A DNA stretch of 64,000 bases from Streptomyces griseiscabiei (GTDB lineage Bacteria > Actinomycetota > Actinomycetes > Streptomycetales > Streptomycetaceae): NCBI RefSeq assembly GCF_020010925.1, contig NZ_JAGJBZ010000002.1, positions 186,001 to 250,000 on the forward strand. Direction: 5' to 3'. A program made the position numbers and the translations under genes. How positions within the stretch are numbered: position 1 is the stretch's first letter; each line of letters opens with the position of its first letter. Under the pieces are notes generated by a model. The model did not search any database, was not told the DNA's origin, and was given only the letters and a program-made list of their open reading frames with translations. Positions 8,249 to 14,907 of this stretch are shown piece after piece.

Positions 8249-8287
8249 GCGAGTAGCCCCACCGGCCCCGCGCCGGCCGGCCCGCCC

Positions 8288-9148
8288 CTACGCCAGCCCC
8301 CGCCGGGCGACCGCGGGCCCCCGCCACCCCGCGATCGCCCCCACCATCTCCACCACCTGCCGGGTCTCCGCGACCTCATGCACCCGGTACACCTGGGCGC
8401 CCAGCCAGGCGGAGACCGCGGTCGTGGCCAGCGTCCCCACCACCCGCTCCTTCACCGGCTTGTCCAGGGACTCGCCCACAAAGTCCTTGTTGGACAGCGA
8501 CACCAGCACCGGCCACCCGGTGGCGACCATCTCCCCCAACCGCCGGGTCGCCTCCAGAGAGTGCCGCGTGTTCTTCCCGAAGTCGTGCCCCGGATCGATC
8601 ATCACCGACTCCCGGGGCACCCCCAGCGCGACCGCCCGCTCCGCCAGCCCCACGGTCACCCGCAGCACATCGGCCATCACATCGTCGTACTCCACCCGAT
8701 GCGGCCGGGTCCGGGGCCGCGCCCCACCCGCGTGCGTGCACACCAGCCCCACCCGATACCGCGCCGCCACCTCCGCGAGCCGCGGATCGACCCCGCCCCA
8801 CGCGTCGTTCAGCACATCCGCCCCGGCCTCGCACACGGCCTCCCCGACCTCGTGCCGCCAGGTGTCGACGCTGATGACCACCTCGGGGAACCGCCGCCGC
8901 ACCTCCGCGACGAACCCCACGGTCCGCCGCGCCTCCTCCGCCGCGGTCACCTCCTCGCCGGGTCCGGCCTTCACCCCGCCGATGTCGATGATCGCCGCGC
9001 CGTCCGCGACCGCCTGCTCCACGCGCGCGAGGGCCGGCTCGTCCCGGAAGGTGGCCCCCTGGTCGTAGAAGGAGTCCGGCGTCCGGTTCACGATCGCCAT
9101 GATCACCGGCTCGTGCGGGCCGAATTCCCGCTTGCCCAGCCTGAGCAT
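8288..9148 (-). CDS. FolP2-like dihydropteroate synthase homologue
   Basis: A 286-residue TIM-barrel protein of the DHPS family. Pterin-site residues are kept: MAIVNRTPDSF, ISVDTWR, LNDAWGG, DPG with D185, K221 and RVHEV. The p-aminobenzoate loops differ from active DHPS. The usual GGESTRPG is GGVKAGPG (residues 57-64), and the usual SRKSF is SNKDF (219-223), so the pABA-site Thr, Arg and Ser are absent. This is the pattern I recall for mycobacterial FolP2 (Rv1207), which lacks DHPS activity, and the position between LOG and DivIVA-like genes agrees. It probably acts on another pterin-like or unrelated substrate. GGGGAGAGG precedes the start. Confidence 0.88.
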   Translation of the reverse strand: MLRLGKREFGPHEPVIMAIVNRTPDSFYDQGATFRDEPALARVEQAVADGAAIIDIGGVKAGPGEEVTAAEEARRTVGFVAEVRRRFPEVVISVDTWRHEVGEAVCEAGADVLNDAWGGVDPRLAEVAARYRVGLVCTHAGGARPRTRPHRVEYDDVMADVLRVTVGLAERAVALGVPRESVMIDPGHDFGKNTRHSLEATRRLGEMVATGWPVLVSLSNKDFVGESLDKPVKERVVGTLATTAVSAWLGAQVYRVHEVAETRQVVEMVGAIAGWRGPAVARRGLA

Positions 9149-9267
9149 CCGCTGTGACCTCTCCCCGTACGTTCCATGGATCGTCGGCCTTGCCCGGCCG
9201 CCTGCGACCTTAACTGTCAGACTCGCATGGCACGATCGGAGCCGAACACAGTCGAGGGGACCCAGCG

Positions 9268-9618
9268 ATGTTCATGTTCTTGTTCCTGGTCGTCGCGCTC
9301 GCCGTCGTGGTCGCCGCGGTGACGCTCGCCGTCGTCGGCGGCGGCGACAACGCGGTGCTGCCGGAGGCCGAGGGCGAGCGGCTCCAGGACCCGCTCCCGG
9401 CGGACCGCCCGGTGAACCGCGCGGACGTCGAGGCGCTCCGCTTCCCGGTCGCCGTCCGCGGCTACCGCATGGTGGACGTGGACGACGCCCTCGGCCGCCT
9501 CAGCGCCGAGATCGCCGAGCGGGACGCCCGGATCGCCGACCTGGAGTCCGCGCTCGCGGGCGCCCGGACGGCTTCCGCGATCACGCTGGACAAGCCGGAG
9601 GAGGGCGACCACCGATGA
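9268..9618 (+). CDS. Small membrane-anchored DivIVA-domain protein
   Basis: A 116-residue protein. It has an N-terminal transmembrane helix (residues 2-25, MFMFLFLVVALAVVVAAVTLAVV). After a short linker comes a DivIVA-type motif, FPVAVRGYRMVDVDDALGRL, leading into a short coiled coil (AEIAERDARIADLESAL). The motif is the membrane-curvature/coiled-coil module of DivIVA proteins, so a polar or septal scaffold role is possible. The gene is translationally coupled to the glycosylase gene by an ATGA overlap, and GAGGGGA precedes its start. The homologous gene in mycobacteria (Rv1209, from memory) likewise precedes tagA. Confidence 0.85.
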   Translation: MFMFLFLVVALAVVVAAVTLAVVGGGDNAVLPEAEGERLQDPLPADRPVNRADVEALRFPVAVRGYRMVDVDDALGRLSAEIAERDARIADLESALAGARTASAITLDKPEEGDHR

Positions 9619-10202
9619 GCGACGGCACCGCCCTGGCCGGCGCCGACGGCGCGCTGCGCTGCCCCTGGGCCCTGTCCACCGAGGACTACGTGGCGTACCA
9701 CGACGAGGAGTGGGGCCGCCCGGTGCACGGCGACGACGCCCTGTACGAGCGGCTCTGCCTGGAGGCCTTCCAGTCCGGCCTCTCCTGGATCACCATCCTG
9801 CGCCGCCGCGAGGGCTTCCGCTCCGCCTTCGCCGACTTCAAGATCGCCTCGGTCGCCGACTTCACGGCGGCCGACCAGGAGCGCCTGCTCGGCGACCCCG
9901 GCATCATCCGCAACCGCGCCAAGATCGAGGCGACGATCGCCAACGCCCGCGAGCTGTCCACCTGGGCCCCCGGCGAGCTGGACGAGCTGATCTGGTCCCA
10001 CGCCCCGGACCCGGCGACCCGCCCGGCCCCCGCCACCCTCGCGGACGTCCCGGCCGTCACCCCCGAGTCCACGGCCCTCTCCAAGTCCCTCAAGAAGCGA
10101 GGCATCCGCTTCGTCGGCCCCACGACGGCGTACGCCCTGATGCAGGCGTGCGGCCTGGTGAACGACCACTTGGAGGCATGCGTGGCCAGGAGCGCCCCTT
10201 AG
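9615..10202 (+). CDS. tag: DNA-3-methyladenine glycosylase I
   Basis: A 195-residue base-excision repair enzyme that removes 3-methyladenine from alkylated DNA. The family start RCPWALSTEDYVAYHDEEWGRP, the catalytic-pocket Glu in LCLEAFQSGLSWITIL, and the helix-hairpin-helix region FVGPTTAYALMQACGLVNDH are present. The zinc ligands expected in Tag (an N-terminal Cys, the Tyr-x-His region and the C-terminal His and Cys in NDHLEACV) are in place. The ATG overlaps the upstream TGA (ATGA), so it is translated with the DivIVA-like protein. An unusual 131-bp inverted-repeat element follows the gene. Confidence 0.94.
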   Translation: MSDGTALAGADGALRCPWALSTEDYVAYHDEEWGRPVHGDDALYERLCLEAFQSGLSWITILRRREGFRSAFADFKIASVADFTAADQERLLGDPGIIRNRAKIEATIANARELSTWAPGELDELIWSHAPDPATRPAPATLADVPAVTPESTALSKSLKKRGIRFVGPTTAYALMQACGLVNDHLEACVARSAP

Positions 10203-10205
10203 GTG

Positions 10206-10336
10206 GTGTCCGCACAGTCCCGCCTGCCCCGCGACGCCCGGCACGCTCCCCCAGTCTCGGCTGCGCTCGACCGGGAGGTACCCCCACGACGCCGCGGGGC
10301 CCGCCCTCCGGGCGGACCACGGGACTGTGCGGACAC
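10206..10336. repeat. 131-bp long inverted-repeat intergenic element
   Basis: The outer arms are exact 17-bp inverted copies (GTGTCCGCACAGTCCCG at 10206-10222; complement at 10320-10336). Inside them is a second pair of imperfect arms (GCCCCGCGACGCC at about 10226 and ACGCCGCGGGGC near 10290). The centre contains CTCCCCCAGTCTCGGCTGCG, a sequence I recall as common between Streptomyces genes. It separates convergent tag and enoyl-CoA hydratase genes and could act as a terminator or be a miniature repetitive element. Confidence 0.7.
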
Positions 10337-10399
10337 GACGTAGGGCCGCGGGGAACCACGCGATCGACCACACCGGACCCGCGGTTCCCCACCCCGTCC

Positions 10400-11191
10400 T
10401 CAGCGACCCAGATACCTGGGCTCCTCCTTGTCGACGAACGCCCGCACGGCGATCCGGTGGTCCTCCGACGCCCCCGCCCGGGTCTGCAGCTCGTCCTCCT
10501 TCTCCAGCGTCTCGGCCAGTGAGTGGGAGAACCCGTACGCCACCGCCTCCTTGATCGCCGCGTACGCCACCGTCGGCCCCCCGGCCAGCATCCGCGCCAC
10601 CTCCTCGGCGGCGGTGTGCAGCGAGTCCGCCGGGACGATCCGGTTCGCGATGCCCAGCTCGTACGCCTCCTGGGCCTTGATGCTGCGCGGGAACAGCAGC
10701 AGATCGGCGGCCCGGCCGGGGCCGATCACCCGCGGCAGGGTCCAGGACACCCCGGAGTCCGCGGTGAGCGCGACCCCGGCGAAGGAGGTGTTGAAGGACG
10801 CGGTCTCGGCGACCACCCGGTAGTCCGCCGCGAGCGCGAACCCGAGACCGGCACCGGCGGCGACGCCGTTCACCCCGGCCACCACGGGCTTCGCCATCCC
10901 GGTGAGCGCCTTCACCACCGGGTTGTAGTGCTCCTTGACCGTGCTCATGACCTGCCCGGAGCCCTCGACCAGCAGCCCGATGTGCTCCTTCAGGTCCTGC
11001 CCCACACAGAACGCCCGGTCCCCGGCCGCCGTCAGCAGCACCGCCCGTACGGCGTCGTCCCCGGCGGCGGCCTCCACGGCCTCCCGCAGGGCCACCTTCG
11101 CCGCGATGTTCAGCGCGTTCATCGCCTCGGGGCGGTTCAGCGTGATCGTCGCGAGTCCGTCGTGCACCTCGTAGAGCACGGTGTCGGCCAT
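10400..11191 (-). CDS. Enoyl-CoA hydratase/isomerase family protein
   Basis: A 263-residue crotonase-fold enzyme acting on acyl-CoA thioesters in the cytosol. The CoA-binding and oxyanion-hole elements are visible: ITLNRPEAMNALN, AFCVGQDLKEH, and VNGVAAGAGLGFALAADYRV. The downstream catalytic loop reads FAGVALTADSGVSWTLPRVIG. Here the first hydratase Glu position is occupied by Ala/Leu and Asp/Ser follow, which resembles PaaG/PaaB-type isomerases more than classical hydratases, so the exact reaction is open. The ATG has GGAGGGG 8 nt upstream. It stands alone, divergent from DUF3117. Confidence 0.86.
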   Translation of the reverse strand: MADTVLYEVHDGLATITLNRPEAMNALNIAAKVALREAVEAAAGDDAVRAVLLTAAGDRAFCVGQDLKEHIGLLVEGSGQVMSTVKEHYNPVVKALTGMAKPVVAGVNGVAAGAGLGFALAADYRVVAETASFNTSFAGVALTADSGVSWTLPRVIGPGRAADLLLFPRSIKAQEAYELGIANRIVPADSLHTAAEEVARMLAGGPTVAYAAIKEAVAYGFSHSLAETLEKEDELQTRAGASEDHRIAVRAFVDKEEPRYLGR

Positions 11192-11423
11192 GGTGGTTCC
11201 CCTCCGGTGTCGCGGCTCGTGACGTACTGGTCGGTACGCCCTCGTCACAGCACAGCATGGCGGAGTTCCCGGACCCCGACCGGTGCCGGACGTGTGACCT
11301 GCGTCAAAGAATCACCAATGGCCGAGCGCCGGCCCGGGACCGTGTGGTGGCGCAGTATCGCAGTCACATCGCCGAATTGGGTGGTTTTGCTCGCGCGCGT
11401 TGCCCAAGCGATGCCGACCGATG

Positions 11424-11454
11424 TTGGTCATCGGGTCATGAGATGCGGGATAAT
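11424..11454 (+). promoter_or_regulatory. Candidate promoter for the DUF3117 gene
   Basis: GATAAT at 11449-11454 is a good -10 box. TTGGTC at 11424-11429 could be the -35, though the 19-nt spacer is longer than ideal. It lies 113 nt before the start codon, in a 375-nt divergent region (11192-11566) that is less GC-rich than its neighbours and holds no gene I can support. Confidence 0.4.
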
Positions 11455-11566
11455 GGCCTGGAAGCAATGTGTTCGATGCCGGTGTCGCGTGTCCCCAGGT
11501 GGGCCCGCGCCTGCCCTCCCGGGCCGTCGGCTTGGCGATGAGCTGGTTTCAGGAAGGGGTACGAGC

Positions 11567-11734
11567 ATGGCGGCCATGAAGCCGCGGACGGGCGATGGCC
11601 CGCTCGAGGTGACCAAGGAGGGGCGGGGCATCGTCATGCGCGTTCCGCTCGAAGGCGGCGGGCGGCTCGTCGTCGAGCTGACCCCTGACGAGGCCGACGC
11701 CCTCGGCGACGCCCTCAAGAAGGTCGTCGGCTGA
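11567..11734 (+). CDS. DUF3117 family small protein
   Basis: A 55-residue cytoplasmic protein conserved across actinobacteria. The sequence MKPRTGDGPLEVTKEGRGIV followed by RVPLEGGGRLVVELTPDEADALGDAL is diagnostic of DUF3117. It has a beta-rich first half and a C-terminal acidic helix. The function is not established; the M. tuberculosis homologue Rv1211 has been described as calmodulin-like (from memory). AGGAAGGGG precedes ATG 11567. A second in-frame ATG lies three codons later. A strong terminator follows. It was too short to stand out as an independent reading frame, being fused in frame to read-through upstream. Confidence 0.9.
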   Translation: MAAMKPRTGDGPLEVTKEGRGIVMRVPLEGGGRLVVELTPDEADALGDALKKVVG

Positions 11735-11762
11735 CGCGCGTAGCGACCATACCCTTTCAGTT

Positions 11763-11796
11763 GCCCCGGCACCGCCGCACTCGGCGGTGCCGGGGC
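11763..11796. terminator. Terminator between DUF3117 and the O-methyltransferase gene
   Basis: CCCCGGCACCGCC pairs perfectly with GGCGGTGCCGGGG around a short ACTC-type loop. It serves both convergent genes. Confidence 0.85.
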
Positions 11797-11870
11797 GCTG
11801 TTGTGCCGGGGTGAGGAAGAAGGGGGCGCCGGGGGAGCGCAGGAGGGCCGGTCGCGCCCAGAGGGATGGC

Positions 11871-12503
11871 TCAGCGCTTGACCGCGCACAGCAGGCCGTC
11901 GCCCACCGGGAGCAGGGAGGGCACCAGTTCGGGGCTCTCCCGGACCGTGCGCAGCAGCTCCCGCAGACGTATGACCTCGGTCGGCTGCGGGTTCGAGTCC
12001 ACGGTGCGGCCACTGGCGAAGACACCCTCGAAGGCGACCAGCCCACCGGGTCTGAGCAGACGCAACGATTCAGCGAGATAGTCGAGGCACTCCAGCCGGT
12101 CGCCGTCGCAGAAGACCAGGTCGTACCCGGAGTCCGCGAGCCGGGGCAGCACGTCCAGCGCGTGGCCCGGGATGAAGCGCGCGCGGTTGCTGGCGAAGCC
12201 GGCCGCGCGGAACGCCTGCCGGGCGAACTGCTGGTGCTCCGGCTCCGGATCCACCGTGGTCAGCACCCCGTCCGGCCGCATGCCGTGCAGCAGATGGATC
12301 CCGGAGACACCGGTCCCGGTCCCGATCTCCGCCACCGCCTTCGCGTCCACGGTGGCGGCGAGCACCCGCAGCGCGGCGCCCGTGCCGGGCGACACCGAGC
12401 GCAGCCCTGCCTCCCGGGCCCGTTCGCGGGCCCAGCGCAGCGCGTCGTCCTCGGCGACAAAGGCGTCGGCGAACGCCCAGCTCGTCAGCCGGTTGCCGGT
12501 AAT
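11871..12503 (-). CDS. SAM-dependent O-methyltransferase (probable ATT start)
   Basis: A class I methyltransferase of the CCoAOMT-like type, about 210 residues. The SAM-binding motif is VAEIGTGTGVSGIHLLHG, followed by LTTVDPEPEH (acidic residue for the ribose) and YDLVFCDGDR in the metal/active-site region. The only in-frame ATG (12692) would add 63 residues of Arg/Pro/Ser-rich sequence and no GTG or TTG intervenes. In contrast a strong AAGGAGAGG stands 6 nt before an ATT codon at 12503, directly ahead of the well-formed start TGNRLTSWAFADAFV. I therefore favour ATT. The gene is divergent from the ECF sigma gene, as Rv1220c is from sigE in M. tuberculosis. Confidence 0.75.
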   Translation of the reverse strand: MTGNRLTSWAFADAFVAEDDALRWARERAREAGLRSVSPGTGAALRVLAATVDAKAVAEIGTGTGVSGIHLLHGMRPDGVLTTVDPEPEHQQFARQAFRAAGFASNRARFIPGHALDVLPRLADSGYDLVFCDGDRLECLDYLAESLRLLRPGGLVAFEGVFASGRTVDSNPQPTEVIRLRELLRTVRESPELVPSLLPVGDGLLCAVKR

Positions 12504-12783
12504 GACCCTCTCCTTATGTCCCCGTGGGTTGCCTGGGCGTGACTGTATCCGTTGCCGTCGGGAACCTGCTGATGGGACCGGTCGTTTAAAGGGATGAGTG
12601 AGTGACGGGGGCCGCGACGGGGGGCACGGGATGGATCGGACCGGTGAGCGGGCGCGGGCATCGACGCAGGTGTCGGCACGGGTGCTGCCCAAGTCCTATG
12701 AGCCGGATCGGCCGTATGAGCCGTATCGGCGCACATCAATTTCTTATAAAACCGCTTATCCGGAGCTAACGGGCGAGGTGGCT

Positions 12784-13557
12784 ATGGTAGGGGCTCCACT
12801 GGACACCACCAGAGCCGACAGGGGAGGTGCGGTCGCGCCTGTGGATCGGGGAGGAGTGCTACGGCGCTTTCTCGGATCGGCGGGCAGGCCGAAATCCGTG
12901 AACGACACCGCTGACCACAGCCACGCCGCCGTCGCACAGACCGCGACCTTCACCACGGACGCGCACGCACAGGCGTGGACTCCGCCCACCTGGGAGGAGA
13001 TCGTCAGCACCCACAGCGGCCGCGTCTACCGGCTCGCCTACCGTCTGACCGGCAACCAGCACGACGCCGAGGACCTCACCCAGGAGGTCTTCGTCCGCGT
13101 CTTCCGCTCCCTGTCGACCTACACGCCCGGCACCTTCGAGGGCTGGCTGCACCGCATCACCACCAACCTCTTCCTGGACATGGTCCGGCGCAAGCAGCGC
13201 ATCCGCTTCGACGCCCTCGGGGACGACGCGGCCGAGCGCCTGCCCAGCCGCGAGCCCACCCCGCAGCAGATCTTCAACGACGCGCACTTCGACGCCGACG
13301 TCCAGCAGGCCCTCGACACCCTGGCGCCCGAGTTCCGCGCCGCCGTCGTCCTCTGCGACATCGAGGGACTGTCGTACGAGGAGATCGCCGCGACCCTGGG
13401 CGTCAAGCTCGGCACGGTCCGCTCCCGGATCCACCGCGGCCGCTCCCAGCTCCGCAAGGCCCTCGCGCACCGCTCCCCGGAGGCCCGGGCCGAGCAGCGC
13501 CGCGGGTTCACGGTGCCGCGGGTGCCCGTGCTGGGAGGAGGGGGCGCGACCGCGTGA
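12784..13557 (+). CDS. ECF RNA polymerase sigma factor, SigE-like
   Basis: A 257-residue extracytoplasmic-function sigma factor. Region 2 runs from [20 protein letters not shown] to [15 protein letters not shown] (-10 recognition). Region 4 runs from [24 protein letters not shown] to [18 protein letters not shown] (-35 recognition). The first ~75 residues are a variable extension. ATG 12784 ([12 protein letters not shown]) with GAGGTGG close upstream is the likely start; the same frame is open back to 12598 but that part looks non-coding. The gene overlaps the anti-sigma gene by GTGA, and the order sigma/anti-sigma/htrA/tatB matches mycobacterial sigE-rseA-htrA-tatB, implying envelope-stress control. 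Confidence 0.92.
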   Translation: MVGAPLDTTRADRGGAVAPVDRGGVLRRFLGSAGRPKSVNDTADHSHAAVAQTATFTTDAHAQAWTPPTWEEIVSTHSGRVYRLAYRLTGNQHDAEDLTQEVFVRVFRSLSTYTPGTFEGWLHRITTNLFLDMVRRKQRIRFDALGDDAAERLPSREPTPQQIFNDAHFDADVQQALDTLAPEFRAAVVLCDIEGLSYEEIAATLGVKLGTVRSRIHRGRSQLRKALAHRSPEARAEQRRGFTVPRVPVLGGGGATA

Positions 13558-14765
13558 GTGGATCCCGTCCCACACCTGCCGAGCAGCACCTGGGAGACCG
13601 TCTCTCCGCCCTGGTCGACGGAGAGCTCGGTCATGAGGCGCGCGACCGCGTCCTGGCACATCTCGCCACCTGCGCGAAGTGCAAGACGGAGGCGGACGAA
13701 CAGCGCCGTCTGAAGAACGTCTTCGCGGAGGTCGCCCCGCCACCTCCCTCCGAGAGCTTCCTGGCCCGGCTCCAGATGCTCCCGGCGGGCGGCGACGGCG
13801 GTTCGCCGCTGCCCGGCGGCTTCGGCGGAAGACTCGGGGGCACGGCCGGCGGGCCGGGACTGCCCGTGGACCCGTCCGACTCCCGGGACTTCGCCGACTT
13901 CGGTGTCTTCGGACCCGGTGGCGACTCCTTCGGATACATCCCGTCGGGACCACACGGCGGCGCGCTGACGCCGTCGGAGGGCCGCGGGCCGCTCGGCGGC
14001 CGAGGAGCCTCCGGCGGCCGTGGGTTCCTCGGTGACCGGGGCTTCCTGGGCGGACGAGGATTCCTCGGCGACCGCGGAGTGCTGGGCGACCGCGGCTTCC
14101 TGGGCGGCGGACGCGGCCTCTCCGGCTCCGGGGACGCCGACGGCCGCGAGGACCGCGAGGAGAGAGCCGCCGACGACAGCGCGGACCGCCGGGTCACCGG
14201 CGACCGTGGCTTTCGGATCCATGACGTGAGCCGGCAGGAGGCCGAGCGCTCCGCCTCACGCGGCATGCGGTTCGCCTTCGTGGCGGCCGGCGCCGTCTCG
14301 CTGGCCGCGATCGCCCTGGGCGGTGTGACCAACGGGATGCCCGTCGAGACGGCGGACGCCCGTGGCGGCACCGGCTCCGGCAGCAATGTCACCCCGCTGC
14401 GGACCCAGGCCTCGGGCACGGTTCCGCAGCCCGAGGCCCAGCGCCGCCGGGGAGCCGTGGTGCCGCTGCTCGGACAGGGCCAGCACTCCCTGCGCGAGGT
14501 GCCCGTCGCTCCGACGGAGATCTCCGCGCCCCTGCTGCCCGGGGTCCCCGCCCCGGCCGGGCAGGACCGCCGGGAGATCCACCCGCTGACCGCGCCCGCG
14601 TCGGCCGGCGCCACCGTGATGTCCCCGCTCATACGTCCGCTCACCGCCGCGCCTCTGCTGCGGCTGACCGACTGGTCCCCGGCCCCCGAGCTGACCGGAC
14701 CGGGTCTGCTGACGGCTCCCGACACCACCTCGTCTCCCACACCCACCTCGCCCGTCCTCCGCTGA
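13554..14765 (+). CDS. Zinc-binding transmembrane anti-sigma factor, RseA-like
   Basis: A 403-residue partner of the preceding sigma factor. The N-terminal zinc-containing anti-sigma domain has the H-x3-C-x2-C signature at H36, C40 and C43 (AHLATCAKC). A Gly/Asp-rich linker follows, containing tandem FLGxRG units (about residues 147-186). One transmembrane helix is at about residues 240-262 ([18 protein letters not shown]). The last ~140 residues are extracellular and Pro-rich. The GTG start overlaps the sigma stop codon, so the two are made together. The long Gly-rich cytoplasmic linker is unusual for RseA-type proteins, which are normally shorter. Confidence 0.9.
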   Translation: MSGSRPTPAEQHLGDRLSALVDGELGHEARDRVLAHLATCAKCKTEADEQRRLKNVFAEVAPPPPSESFLARLQMLPAGGDGGSPLPGGFGGRLGGTAGGPGLPVDPSDSRDFADFGVFGPGGDSFGYIPSGPHGGALTPSEGRGPLGGRGASGGRGFLGDRGFLGGRGFLGDRGVLGDRGFLGGGRGLSGSGDADGREDREERAADDSADRRVTGDRGFRIHDVSRQEAERSASRGMRFAFVAAGAVSLAAIALGGVTNGMPVETADARGGTGSGSNVTPLRTQASGTVPQPEAQRRRGAVVPLLGQGQHSLREVPVAPTEISAPLLPGVPAPAGQDRREIHPLTAPASAGATVMSPLIRPLTAAPLLRLTDWSPAPELTGPGLLTAPDTTSSPTPTSPVLR

Positions 14766-14907
14766 CCCCGAGTTCTGCGCACCGGCCCGCGAACCTGGTT
14801 GAATCCAGAGTGGGCCGTGTCCGCTCGGGCCGGTTCCGGCCCGCGGCACTCGGTGAACGGTGGGCGGCGGGCCCGTCCTCGGGGCGGGCCCTAGGTGTGG
14901 GGAGAAC

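Noticed and set aside
11257..11541. 94-codon plus-strand frame upstream of DUF3117
   Set aside because: Low-GC intergenic DNA with mixed composition and no ribosome binding site; it contains the likely DUF3117 promoter.
12504..12692. 63-residue N-terminal extension of the O-methyltransferase to ATG 12692
   Set aside because: Arg/Pro/Ser-rich sequence unlike the family, and a strong ribosome binding site lies inside it just before ATT 12503.
12598..12783. N-terminal extension of the ECF sigma factor to GTG/ATG 12598
   Set aside because: The extra 62 residues lack family similarity and overlap the divergent promoter region; ATG 12784 has a plausible ribosome binding site.
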